A stretch of 64,000 bases of DNA from Litsea cubeba. Lineage: Eukaryota; Streptophyta; Magnoliopsida; Laurales; Lauraceae. Under the pieces are notes generated by a model. That model did not search any database, was not told where the DNA came from, and worked only from the letters and a program-made list of their open reading frames with translations. The stretch covers positions 10,752,885 through 10,816,884 of the forward strand of contig CM022955.1 in NCBI GenBank assembly GCA_012931725.1. The letters run 5' to 3'. Positions 22,101 to 31,338 of this stretch are shown piece after piece (position 1 is the first letter of the stretch; each line of letters opens with the position of its first letter). The translations under genes were made by a program, and so were the position numbers.

Positions 22101-22679
22101 GGATTCGTATGCAACTTTAGCAAAAGAAGGTCGGGTGATCAATTTTCCTTGTGAACACGGTGTACATAAGTACCCACTAGGTAGGGTCAATTGATGGTTC
22201 TCTAAAGAATGCCCAAAGGAGTTATCTACAATTTTTCTCAACATAGTAGCCCCAGGGTGACCTAACCTATCATGCCAGAGCTGTAAAGTCTTCGGATCAC
22301 TAAGCTTCGGGCTTAGTTTAAGCTTCGGGCTTAACTTTGTTGTTTTGCTCATAACCGAATGTGATTCAACATTTAAGATTGTCATGTAATATAACCCTGA
22401 GGAGAGTGCACTTAATTTTTCTAGTATTTGCTTCTGGCTTCCAATACTAGTAACAATGCATAAGAATTCCTTGTTACCTTCACTTACAGTCTCAATGTGG
22501 TACCCATTCATTCTGATGTCTTTGAAACTAATCAAGTTTCTTCGGGAACTATTTGAGAACAAAGCATCTTTAATGAATAAGTGGGTACCATTAGGTAACA
22601 TTATGTGGGCTCTTCCGGAGCCTTCAATTATTTGTACAGGCCCAGCTATGGTTGATACCTTTCGTGGAATAAACATCAA
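19137..22679 (-). CDS. Copia pol polyprotein (integrase, reverse transcriptase, RNase H)
   Basis: A frame of 1180 codons without interruption. From the N-terminus it carries GAG_pre-integrase (LWHDRLGHPG), the integrase zinc finger (CTPCSQGK), the integrase core with catalytic D-D-E in GDICGP, RLDNAGEF and GLAES, then a low-complexity linker with a duplicated PPEEARN segment. Reverse transcriptase follows, with its YVDD box at 20133-20144 and SLYGLKQSGRMWYNRL, then RNase H with YADSG, NHAEIL and YEDNEA. All catalytic residues looked for are present. It makes and integrates element cDNA, but the protease lies upstream in another frame (a one-base change in the T6 run at 22699-22704), so normal maturation is unlikely. 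The first codon listed is TTG; the natural protein would have started far upstream in gag. Confidence 0.9.
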   Translation of the reverse strand: MMFIPRKVSTIAGPVQIIEGSGRAHIMLPNGTHLFIKDALFSNSSRRNLISFKDIRMNGYHIETVSEGNKEFLCIVTSIGSQKQILEKLSALSSGLYYMTILNVESHSVMSKTTKLSPKLKLSPKLSDPKTLQLWHDRLGHPGATMLRKIVDNSFGHSLENHQLTLPSGYLCTPCSQGKLITRPSFAKVAYESPSFLQRIQGDICGPINPHSGPFRYFMVLIDASTRWSDVCLLSTRNIAFARLLTQIIKLRAHFPDSPIKSIRLDNAGEFTSQVFDDFCSSIGIVVEHPVPHVHTQNGLAESMIKRIQLISRTLLMQSKLSVSAWGHAVLHASMLIRLRPTAYHQFSPAQLTSGHQPNISHLRKFGCAVQVPIPPPKHTKMGPQRRLGIYVGYDSPSIIRYLEPMTGDVFTARFPDCQFDETIFPPLGGDNIVPVERPVPEERRELTWNTSTLSHLDPRTSQCENEVRRIVHLQEIANRLPDAFNDAAKVTKSHVPAMNTPARINVPVGQNQNTTAKESAIRQKRGRPIGSKDSTPRKRRNEQSSSCPPEEARNTLEEVPPEEARNAPEEVMTKSVLSRIMEVPGETLEAPEEAPVPDNEEISIFYNYSKERWNRNDIVIDDAFAYAIATQISKVNDDDDWDTEPRSINECRQRNDWPKWESAIKAELESLNKRGVFGPIVQTPKDVNHVGYKWVFVRKRNEMNEITRYKARLVAQGFLQKPGIDYEETYSPVIDTTTFRYLISLAVSQNLEMRLMDVVTAYLYGDLDTRIHMKIPEGFPLPEAKPRSTYSIQLRRSLYGLKQSGRMWYNRLSEYLSKNGYANDPICPCLFIKKFMKGFAILAVYVDDINLVGTPEELEETADCLKKEFEMKDLGKTRFCLGLQIERNSNGMLVHQSNYTEKVLKRFGMDKAHPLSTPMVVRSLDTQKDPYRPIEKNEKVLGQEVPYLSAIGALMYLAQCTRPDIAFSVNLLTRYSSAPTQRHWVGIKHILRYLRGTTDLGIFYSYNPIDSSFTGYADSGYLSDPHKGRSQTGYVFLNGNAAISWRSTKQTLVATSSNHAEILALYEASRECVWLRSLIQHVRSSCQLPSIAGIPNVIYEDNEACIKQIREGFIKGDKTKHIAPKFFFTHELQKNNEIEVKQVCSSNNLADLFTKSLPKSVFQKFVYEIGMRRVHHQTM

Positions 22680-22770
22680 TTCTGAGAAAAATTTCTGATT
22701 TTTTCAGAATGGTGTGTGTTGTGGCACTATCTACCAAACAAAGATTGTCCTCAGTTCCATGATCCATACC
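22680..22770 (-). pseudogene. Protease remnant upstream of Copia pol
   Basis: On the minus strand the frame DNLCLVDSATTHTIL is visible, the aspartic protease active-site region of this lineage (DSA replacing DSG). It is one base out of frame with the long pol frame; the shift falls in a run of six A (T6 at 22699-22704 on the plus strand). Confidence 0.75.
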
Positions 22771-22799
22771 TTAAACAAAATAATAAAACAATATAACTA

Positions 22800-23848
22800 T
22801 GCAATCATATGATAAAATTGAAATAATTAAACCATTCATTAGGACATGAAATAAATAAATAAAAAGAAGTTTAAGCAACATGCATCTCAAAAGAATAAAA
22901 AAAATTTAAGTTTGTAAAGTTTATTGGCCTTCTAGACCATGCCAGGGGGTGATCCCAAGTGAGTGTTAAAAGCCTCATTATTCAAAGGTTGGCTATCCTC
23001 ATCCTCAAAAAAATCTCGAGTCTCCAAGTTTGTAATGTCAATTGGAGGTATTTGAGAATCAGAACTGCTGGTTCTGTCAAGACTTCAGGCTTGATTTAGA
23101 ACTTCAGGTTCATAATACATGAAATTAGAACTTCAGGTTCTGTCAAATCTTCAGGTTTGGGGTAGAACGTCTGGTTCTAACAAGTGATCAGAACTTCTAG
23201 TTCTATCAAAAACTTCAGGTTTAATTTCATGGCTTTATAATTTATATGGATTGTTGAATCAAAAACTTCAGGTTTTGATTTATTGATACGAATCTTCAGG
23301 TTCATATCATTATTCCAACTTCTACTGGTCCATGAATATGTGAACTTCAGGTTCACTTTTAGAACTTCTGGTTCTCTTTCTTTTTTTCTTTTTCTTTTTT
23401 TTTTATAATCAATTTATAGCATTAATAAATTTAAATAAAAAATCGTGCAAGATAATGAATAGTAACCAAACACTATAATGACAGTAAAATAAATATCATA
23501 AATTAATTTTATGTATTCTAATATGTTGGATTTGAACTATGGTTTGGATACTACTTACTGTATTTAAAGAAAAATATTACTCTTTTCTGAAATCCACGCT
23601 GGGAAGGATTTTGCGATGGAAATCCGCGCTGGGAAGGAATCCGCCCAGGGAATCTGCGATGGAAATCCGCACTGGGAAGGAATCTGGGATGGGAATCCGC
23701 GCTAGGAAGGAATCTGCACAGGGAATCCGCGATGAAAATCCGCGCAGGGAAGGAGTTTGCGATGAAAATCCACGCAGGGAATGATTTCTTCTCTTTGGGC
23801 AAGAAGACCTGGTTTTCTTCCTTCTCTTAGAGCTTCGTGCTGATAACG
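22800..23848 (-). repeat. Short-repeat blocks in the gag position of the Copia element
   Basis: Two unlike arrays fill the space between primer site and pol. At about 23060-23370 the near-palindrome GAACTTCAGGTTC and variants occur around a dozen times at irregular spacing. At about 23590-23790 a GC-rich unit like GGGAAGGAATCCGCG(C) recurs eight to nine times with a period of roughly 20-25 bp. No gag zinc knuckle or capsid sequence is found on either strand. The element therefore could only move with Gag supplied by another copy. Confidence 0.7.
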
Positions 23849-24043
23849 TGTTATAAAAGAGAAAGACCAAGAGAAAGAAGATTAGAGGGAGAAGAGAGAG
23901 CCTTTTTGATATCTCATTAACTGTGTCTAAATACATAGGGAGAGAGCCTATTTATAGGCAAAGTAAACTAAAAAGGAGGAACCCTAATTCTAACCCTATC
24001 TTATCACAAGTGGGCATCCACCCAAGATCCATATCTTATAACA
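23849..24043 (-). repeat. 5' LTR of minus-strand Copia element
   Basis: 195 bp, identical to 18658-18852 except at two positions; followed on the right by the target duplication CCATT. Confidence 0.95.
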
Positions 24044-24349
24044 CCATTATTGATTAAAGTGTAAAGTAGCCTATTTTTTGTTTTGATCAATGTGGACCAT
24101 TTTGTGGAGTCATTGTAACAGTCAGATCTTCTTGGATCATCATTTTAGATAGGACTCGTGGAAATGACGGGAATGCGAACCTGATTAGTATTTTGGACTA
24201 GTGAGCTAATTGGATTAGCCTGACTGTGTTAAGATCAAATAGTTTTTTAGTTTATAGTGAGTAGCGCACCAGAGAACATAACTGGAGTGCTGCCAAACTC
24301 AATAAATGTGAAAAAACAATATATTGAAACTTATTGAAACTTCAAAGCA

Positions 24350-25668
24350 AGAATCTTGGTATTTTGGAATTTGTTTCCAACTTGAATTGTTTTCCACCAT
24401 GAGTGTACTAAAATTGGAACTCTTTTATCTCTTGCAAATCTTTAAACTTGGGCCCACATCTTGCCTTGAGATTTTTCTAAAATCTAATTTCAAATTTTAT
24501 TGCACAATTTGAATGAGGTGGGCCCCATAATGGATGGAATTGGGATTTCTTACAATATATAGTGCCATCCCACTTAGAATTGCAACAATCAATTTATTGA
24601 CGTCATCTCTCTCTTAATACAGCTCTGATCAGCACAAGCTTGGGCTCTACGGATATCTACTCGAAAAGAGCTTTTCAACTGTGGCTAGATTCCTCAGATG
24701 TGACACTCTATTTGATAGTTATGACTGTTTTAGATTTGCCCCTAAGGGAAACGAGAATAATTCCAAAAAAAATTTTACTACCCCCTCTTCCTTCTTTGAT
24801 TCCTTTCTCCACAAAGAGTTGTTACTTTCTTTTCTTTCTTGAGATTGATTTGAAATAAATCTAAATCTGAATTTGAATCTCTAATCTCTTCAAAATAAAG
24901 AATATTTCTTGCAACAATTTGTATGTGGGACCCACTCATGGCCATCCACCTTGGAACCCACGCCCAAGGTGTTGTGGGTCCCATGGTGTATCTTCTTCTT
25001 GAATTTTCTTCTCTTTAACTTCTCTATTTTGCGGGCCCCAAAGATCTGAAACTCCCTACACAAATAAATCAATGATCAATAAAAACTCGGTTCATGGAGG
25101 AAAGGAATAATGCATCATGCGAGATCCGAGAACGGCTCCTTACCCGAGTGATAACGAATGACAATTCTCACCTGGTTGCCCAAGGTTCGAACACTGGGTA
25201 CGCCAACTCTTCTCGCGTGTGCGGGCTTTCATCCTACGTGTGCGAGTTCCTTTCCCACTTGAGTGAGCTTCCTTTCCATGTGTGTGTGGGCTCTAACTTG
25301 GGTCCTAGCCCTCTTGGCTGGGTTACGAACAAAAAAATGTGAGACGAAATTCACACTAAATAATTGCAAGAAATGTCACCATTTTATCTAATTTTCCTTA
25401 ATTAAACCAATGGTGAAGAGAAATATCATCATTTCATGTGTGAATCGAAATTTACAAGGATTTTCTAACTTTTCATTCTAAAAATAGAAAGTTTCATGAT
25501 TTCATGCAGAAATGTGATTTTTCCATTAATTTTTACTTGAATTCAGACTTTGATGCACACGTACAAAATCATGATTTTCCAATAAAATGACGCATGTATA
25601 CTATGGTGATTAAGTCCATATATCCTTTAAAATTGATGATGAAAATACGCAATTTTAAGGACTTATCA
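24350..25668 (-). repeat. Diverged Athila-like LTR fragment, reversed, copy A
   Basis: Read on the minus strand, 25668 starts TGATAAGTCCTTAAAATTGC, resembling the start of the Athila-like LTR at 7044 and 14848. A well-conserved block at about 24648-24770 (GGATATCTACTCGAAAAGAG and its surroundings) matches the reverse complement of 7790-7910. Only about the first kilobase of an LTR is represented; the other end cannot be placed exactly. A SINE-like insert interrupts it at about 25088-25340. The same fragment is in copy B up to 38540. Confidence 0.65.
25088..25340 (+). mobile_element. tRNA-derived SINE-like insert, copy A
   Basis: A tRNA-like head contains CCCGAGTGATAACGAATG (A-box-like) and AGGTTCGAACACTGG (B-box match, GGTTCGAAC). 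A non-tRNA body and a short A-rich tail (GAACAAAAAAATG) follow. It interrupts the reversed Athila-like LTR fragment. Copy B keeps a cleaner version (CCCGAGTGGTAAGGAATGG and GGGTTCGAACATTGG). Target duplications were not found, so the borders are approximate. Confidence 0.5.
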
Positions 25669-26041
25669 CAAGATAACAAATGAGGGTCACCTTTCATCAC
25701 TGAGTACTGACTCATAAGGATTGACTGATTGGATATAGCTATCAGTGTTTAGTAACATTTATACTAAGAAACTAAAAAAATTAGATGATTAGACTTTAAT
25801 TTCATATACCTGTAAGGAACCAATTAGCTGAAAAACTAATTGCTCGATCTCAATTTACTAACTTTTTTAGTAGAAATTAGAAAATCATAAAATTAGATGA
25901 TCAAGTTAGCAATTCATTAACATGTAACTAACAAAACTAGCTGCAAAAGTAATTGGTTGACCTTAGAGATGTCAAGTGGGCCGTGCCGGCCCGGCCCGGC
26001 ACGCCAGTCAACGGGTGAATATGGATCTGTTGTCCTTTCAG

Positions 26042-26488
26042 GGATAAGAAACATATGACTGGAGTAGCTGTCTGCTATATTTGCAGAGAGAGTTACAGCA
26101 CCACTATCCATCGTAAGTTTGGAGATAAATGATCCCAAGTTTCTCTGAAATTCTCAATACATATATATATATAAATCATGACACATGGACCTAACCCAGA
26201 TACTAGAGCCCAATTTGGGTGGCTCCGAGTATGGATCCTTTATCTGGATATTTCTGCATTCACCCATACAAAACCCTTTTACAACTCCAATTTATCTGGT
26301 CTCTCTCTATATATGAGAATGCTAATGATGTCATCAGATTCGTTAATAATAGGTTTTTTCTTTTTTAGCTTGGAATCATGTTGTCTGATTTCTTTTCATT
26401 TCTTTGCATTGCAGGTTTATCAGAACCAATAGATGTCTACAGTGAATGGTTGGATGAGTGTGAAAGGGTGAATAAGATTGAAGATTGA
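26042..26488 (+). pseudogene. ELF1: ELF1/ELOF1 transcription elongation factor, 5'-truncated copy
   Basis: Exon 2 (26042-26112) and exon 3 (26415-26488) match the complete gene at 40780-41186, with intact AG acceptors and a GT donor. They encode the second half of the zinc ribbon (AVCYICRESYSTTIHR) and the C-terminal LSEPIDVYSEWLDECERVN segment, ending in KIED and TGA. Exon 1, its intron donor, the 5' leader and the promoter are missing. In their place lies a filler of about 50 bp (25975-26024) that starts like a hAT terminus (TAGAGATGTCAAGTGGGCC). Without the first two zinc ligands and a start codon, no working factor is expected. The 302-bp intron is longer than in copy B. Confidence 0.9.
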
Positions 26489-26514
26489 AGAAGAATTAGC
26501 TTATGTTTACAATT

Positions 26515-26790
26515 AATACACCTCTTTTTGCAATTGTTTTCTTTACCCATATGAAGCTATTATTGCAAATCAAACAAATCTTTCTGGTTACACAGTGTTT
26601 ATGTAAATATAACATCATTGATGTTTAGCATGGAATAGCATCTTTGGTAAGTAATACACCTCTTTTTGCAATTGTTTTCTTGACCCATATGAAGCTATTG
26701 CAAATCAAACAAATCTTTCTGGTTTCAATGTTCATAGTAAATATAATATCTTTGATGATTAGCATGGAATTGCATCTTTGGTAGCTAGCT
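26515..26790 (+). repeat. Tandem duplication of the ELF1 3' region in copy A
   Basis: A block of about 140 bp starting AATACACCTCTTTTTGCAAT occurs twice in a row (near 26515 and 26657), while copy B has it once (41210-41345). The two units differ by several substitutions and small indels, so the duplication arose after the A/B split and is not brand new. Confidence 0.8.
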
Positions 26791-27056
26791 TTCTCTCTTT
26801 TTCTAATTCAATCCAAAATTACTGATAATGGTTTTTTCTCAATTATTGTAAATTACTAATTGTCAGATGAGAGCGTGAAATTGTGTTTGGGTTTTTAATA
26901 TGTTTGAGAGGGGGCTCAAGTCTTGTACATGGAAGAATCATTAGATGGGACTCGATCTGAACTCAACTTTTTTATCTTCCTATTATTATGATATTTAATG
27001 GTAACATATATTATTATATATTTGTGTGACATTACCTCTCGAAGTGTTTTTGAATG

Positions 27057-27736
27057 TCAGTGACATATTTACATATGGACCCTGAGAAAAAATTTTTGCA
27101 AAGTGCCCCTTGAAATAAAATTCCTGGTTCCACCTTGTACATTTGACTGTAGGTCTCAGTCTTGATATGGTATTAATAATAGATATAAATCTGAACTGGA
27201 TGTGTGTTGCCCTAAAAGACCAATTTTAGCGGCAACGTGATTGCATTGGATGCTAATCCACTAGTACATCAGTGGTGGGGGCACATAGAATACACAAATA
27301 AAAAGAAAAAAAAAAAGAAGCCTTAGGGCCAACACTGTCATGGCCGAGTGGTGTTGGCACTTAATTAGTTGCACATGCACGCCTGGAGATTGATTACTGG
27401 TTCCTCAAGTTAAAAGGTATGACTCCTAACCAACATAAGAGAAAAAAAGAACGGGAAAAATGCCTTAGGATATAAAAGTTCAGTAGCTCTCCAAGAAGAA
27501 ATTCAACAACTATCCAAATATATTACTTCATAATCCAGAAGTAAGAAAATGACAGGTGAATTTGAATTCCTAAGTTTAAAGAAAAAGAAATTACAATGTT
27601 CGTTAAAATCACCTGTCTCACATGAGTAAATTAGTACATCTAACAGTTTTAGACGTGTCAATATTTTCTAGATATTTTTCAATAATTTGTCAGAATCCAT
27701 GAAAATTTAAGATATATGAAGCGAAATGTCTTGATG
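27057..27736. other. Unassigned AT-rich DNA
   Basis: No gene, element terminus or repeat array was recognised between the end of copy A homology and the Tat element. Confidence 0.4.
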
Positions 27737-27741
27737 CTTAT

Positions 27742-28264
27742 TGATGATGCCTAAATTAGTTTCGAACACCATCGGTCAAGTAATAAATGATAAATGCAGT
27801 AATTAAAGAAGAGAATGGGGATTATAGTGGTTCGGTCAGTGTGACCTACGTCCACTTCAAAGGCAGAGGTTGCCGGATATATTATTTCTCAATTGTGCAA
27901 TGATTACAAGCCGAAATCTTTCTCTCTCTCAAGCGCTGGTGGGACTTTTCTATTTATATTCTTCCCGTAACAGATGGGGACGACTTTATAGCAACGTTCG
28001 CTCTACTTTGATGGAGTCTTCGAACTACCCTCGATGGACGAGGCAGGTGAGATATTCTCCGCAGGACTTGGTAAAAGTGGGTTAAAGACTGACTATTTCC
28101 GAAGCGACGTGGGCTGCCTTGACGTGGCCAGACTTCGTGGATTTGGGCCCGGACCTCAACGGACTAAACGGATCTTCACATATTTAGGCCCTGGTTCGTC
28201 ACGGACTGGGTCACTTGGGCCAGAGTCATTATCACGGACTGGGTCACTTAGGCCTGACTCGTCA
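27742..28264 (-). repeat. 3' LTR of the Tat-lineage element
   Basis: 523 bp, TGATGATGCC to CTGACTCGTCA, followed by a pyrimidine tract (TTTGCCCCTC) that is the polypurine tract in element sense. It ends with two units of an approximately 31-bp repeat around GGACTGGGTCACTT. Confidence 0.92.
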
Positions 28265-28496
28265 TTTGCCCCTCATTGCACTGCGCCCAAAGATTCTTTG
28301 AAAGGGGGGATTTGGAATATCTAGGTCTCTCCTCCCTTCCAAGAATTTCTAGCAGTCTTTCCTTTTTCTACTCAGATGTGTTTTTGGGAGAGGTTTGTAG
28401 TTTGGGGCTTATCCTGAAACCCTAGGCTATAAAACTCATTCTTTGAAAACCCTAGGCATTCCAAAGGATCAGGAAAAAGTTGGAATTTTCAAGGTA

Positions 28497-31039
28497 ATGG
28501 AGCACCTAAGTGGAGAAGGGTCATCCCAGAAGAAGAAGATGAACCTGCAACTTGTAGGAAAAAATGCCCCAGGCGTTGTCAGCGACCAAACTTCTTGTGT
28601 GAATCGTGATGTGGAGAAGATCCCCCTGGCACCAGCGTGAGAGAAGAGACAGCAACGGGTGCCGCAGCCCACCTGGCTGCGGCAGCGGGAGAAGGGACAG
28701 CAGGCGTCGCAGCCCACCCGGCTGCGGCAGCAAGCAAGGGGGCGGCGGGCGCTGGGTGTCGGGCCCCTGCTACGGGCGTCGCCCAGGTCACGGTAGTGGG
28801 CGAGGGGACAGCAGCACGACGCCCGGCGGCGGGCGTCGCCCAGGCCGCGGCAACGGGCGAGGGGGCCCCTGCTTTGGGCGCCGCAGCCCTTGTGGGTGTG
28901 GGCGTCGCTGCTCGAGTGGGCGTTGGCGTCGCTTCAAAGGCGGGTGCGGTTGCGGTGCGTGTTGGCGTGGCGGGCGGCTCTGTTGCTGGTCCGTTACGCA
29001 TGAAGGAAATTGGAGGCAGCCCTCTTACCAATGTGTTAGGGAAGTTGCGTCCTCGCTGTAAAAAGTATCGAGGAAAAGTTGTTGTTGACGATGACAGATC
29101 CAAGGTGAGCACTCTTTTTAGTTTGTTCAACACTGATGGTGACATTTTGAAGATTGCAGTTTCTTATCATATTCCTCCCACCGTGTTGTGTCACTGGGCC
29201 GAGATGGATGAGCCTGCTTGCAATGACTCCTCTGGTGACATTGTCATCTATGAGGAGATGCTCGAAGCTGGGCTGAGGTTTCCCATGTCCTCCTCCATTT
29301 GCCGCATTCTCCATTACTTTTCATTGACTTTGGGGCGGTTAGAACCCAATGGCTGGAGGGTTATGCTCAGCTTTCTTGTGCTATGGAGGAAAGCACATCA
29401 TGAGGACGCCTCTCCTGCGGAGTTTCATGCTGTCTACAATTTGATTGAGTCGCCGGCCCCTAACAGGGGATGGTACTATTTTACCCCTAGGGGTGGCAAG
29501 TTGCTCACGGGATTGCGTTTCAATTGCCACAGTTGGAAATCTTGTTTCTTCTTCATTGGTGGAGAGTGGGTCTCTGAGGTAGATCGGCCTTTGGTACCCA
29601 TACGATGGGCTGACGCCCAAAAACTCGGTACGTCTTTTGATTGCTTCTTCTTTTACATTTTTTTATGCATGTACATGCTCATTGTCTTCTTGCAGATCCG
29701 CCAGTGCTTTTCGCAGATCAGGAGCGGAAGCTACAGGCTGTGAGAGTTCACCCTGACAAGGACTTGGGAGTTCTCCTTCCCAGAGAGAGTGGTAGGACTA
29801 GTGGACCCCCTCTGGACCCTTCTTCTTTTGGTAGGACTGGTGGACCCCCTCCGGGATCTTCCAAAAGAAAAGGTACGTCGCTTCTGCTTTAGCAATAATT
29901 TTTCGTTCACCTGATATTCTGTATCTAAGTAACACTTTTGCTTCTACAGCAATAGACAGACAAGTGATTTTGGCCTGCCTCTCTGGTAGGAGTACCCCTC
30001 CCTCCAAGGCGGCGAGGATAGATAACGCCTCTCCAGGGACCTCTACACCAGCGACTTTGGAGGTGAGCTCTCCTCTATCCATCCCTGCAACGGGGCCTCG
30101 GGCGTGTCCCCATCGGGTGGTTTCTCCCGTGGTGCCTTCCCAGCCAGTGACTTCCTCAACCAAGACTGTTGCTCCGGAGTCTTCCTCTCGGGCCACACCT
30201 TCTGCCCCTCACTTGTGTCCTCCAGGCTCGGGAACTTCTACAGGGGCACCGGCTTGGGCTGGCCCCATGCTGGGCAACCCGCTGGTGATCCGGGAAAAGC
30301 TCGGGAGATTTGTGTTTCTGCCCGAGGTTACGCAGATTAATGCTTTGGGCACCGAGGGGGTTATAAACATGTTTTTGGAAGGTCTGGCTCAAGTAAAGGT
30401 TTACTGTTCCCTTTTCTCCAGAGATTTTTTTTATATATTTGCTCTATCTCATTTCCTTTGTCCTTCTTTTTTTAGGCCTCCACTGCATCCGTCTGTTTGT
30501 TGTCAAGGGCCCGATCTCATAGTCAGTTGAAACAGGATAATGAGACTATGCAAAAGGAGCTCTCCACTGCTCAAGGAAGGATTACTGCTCTTGAAGCTGC
30601 TAGAAGGGCTTCCGAGGCTGATCTTACCGCGGCCCGTGAGAGGGCGACCAGGCTTAAGACTGAGCTCTCAGCCGCCCACGAGAGGGCGGCCAAGGCAGAG
30701 GCTGAGCTTGTGAAGGCTCGTGAGAGGGCTTCGCTCAGTGAGGCTAAGCTTGCACAGACCCGTGAGAGGGTGAGGTTCAGAGAGACTGTTGTGGAGTCAG
30801 AGATGAGGGCGGCACACGAGAGAGCTTCTCAAGCTAAGGATAGGGCTGCCTTGGCTGAGAGGGGGTTAGCGAATGGCCTCACTGATGCCTTCATTGACGA
30901 CTATGATGAGCTCCGAGGGAAGATTTCCGTTGCTTTCCCAGATATTGACCTCTCAGGCTTTATGCCGACTGAGGCGCCTGATGATGGTAGTGGCAGCTCT
31001 GATGATGAGGAAGATGAGGGCAGCTGCGAGAGTGATTAG
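28497..31039 (+). CDS. Antisense gene of Tat element: Transposase_28-like protein with coiled coil
   Basis: Four exons can be joined: about 28497-29627, 29696-29872, 29950-30392 and 30476-31039, each junction with GT and AG and frame kept. Exon 1 encodes an Ala-rich GC-rich stretch (28650-28990), then a domain with VSYHIPPTVLCHW, MLEAGLRFPMSSSICRIL and NGWRVMLSFLVLW. This is the pattern of the plant 'putative gypsy type transposon' family (Pfam Transposase_28). Exon 2 gives VLFADQERKLQAV; exon 3 is Ser/Pro/Thr-rich; exon 4 is a coiled coil of about 130 residues (repeated ARERA, AHERA) and an acidic tail SSDDEEDEG. The likely start at 28497 (MEHLSGEG) and the Ala-rich part lie in different frames, with a shift near 28635, so this copy is probably inactive. 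The role of the family is unknown; the reading is from pattern only. Confidence 0.75.
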
Positions 31040-31338
31040 AGGGCAGGGGACTTTTGTTGTTTTTTTAAGAAAGGCAATTCAGCCTAACTTTTGGAAATTA
31101 AATGAAAATGCAAGAATCTGTAGAACATAACTTTTGGAATGAAAATGCAAGGATCTTTCCTCATAAGAACATTTTATTCAACTTATTGTCAAACAACTTT
31201 AAAATAAACAAGAAAAGTAGAAAAAGTCACATGCACCCCCCAAACCTTCATTACTCCACCAGTTTTAAAATGTTACTAGTAGTACCTCTTCAAATGTTCT
31301 GCGTTCCATGGATGAAGTAAGACCTTTCCCTCAGAATC

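Larger units (their letters stand above)
18658..24043 (-). mobile_element. Copia retrotransposon (Ivana/Oryco-like), intact pol frame but no gag
   Basis: This 5386-bp insertion is flanked by CCATT (18653-18657 and 24044-24048), and copy B shows the empty site near 36900. Its 195-bp LTRs (18658-18852, 23849-24043) start TGTTATAAAAG, end CTTATAACA and differ at two positions. On the minus strand the 5' LTR is followed by CGTTATCAGCACGAAGC, a primer region seen in many plant Copia elements, and the 3' LTR is preceded by the purine tract CCAAGGGGGAG. The polymerase frame is open from GAG_pre to RNase H. The space where gag should lie (22800-23848) holds two blocks of short repeats instead. The lineage is judged from reverse transcriptase and RNase H wording and is tentative. 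Confidence 0.92.
2106..27056. repeat. Segmental duplication copy A (interrupted)
   Basis: With later insertions removed, the pieces 2106-2249, 3746-3921, 17507-18657, 24044-25974 and 26025-27056 align in the same order and orientation with 35440-41650. Identity is about 95-96% by eye. The segment carries, in order, Gypsy LTR sequence, a permuted Copia remnant, a reversed Athila-like LTR fragment with a SINE-like insert, and ELF1 exons 2 and 3. Copy A lacks ELF1 exon 1 and its promoter. Homology stops near 27056 just after the ELF1 3' region; the left limit is hidden by the CACTA element. Confidence 0.9.

Noticed and set aside
27335..27420. tRNA-like segment with GGCCGAGTGGT
   Set aside because: An A-box-like phrase is present but there is no GGTTCGAAT B box, no acceptor stem pairing and no cloverleaf.
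28606..29061. Plus-strand 151-codon Gly/Arg-rich frame and minus-strand 188-codon Thr/Ala/Pro-rich frame
   Set aside because: Shadow frames of the GC-rich repeat in exon 1 of the antisense gene; the domain-bearing frame is the one starting at 28637.
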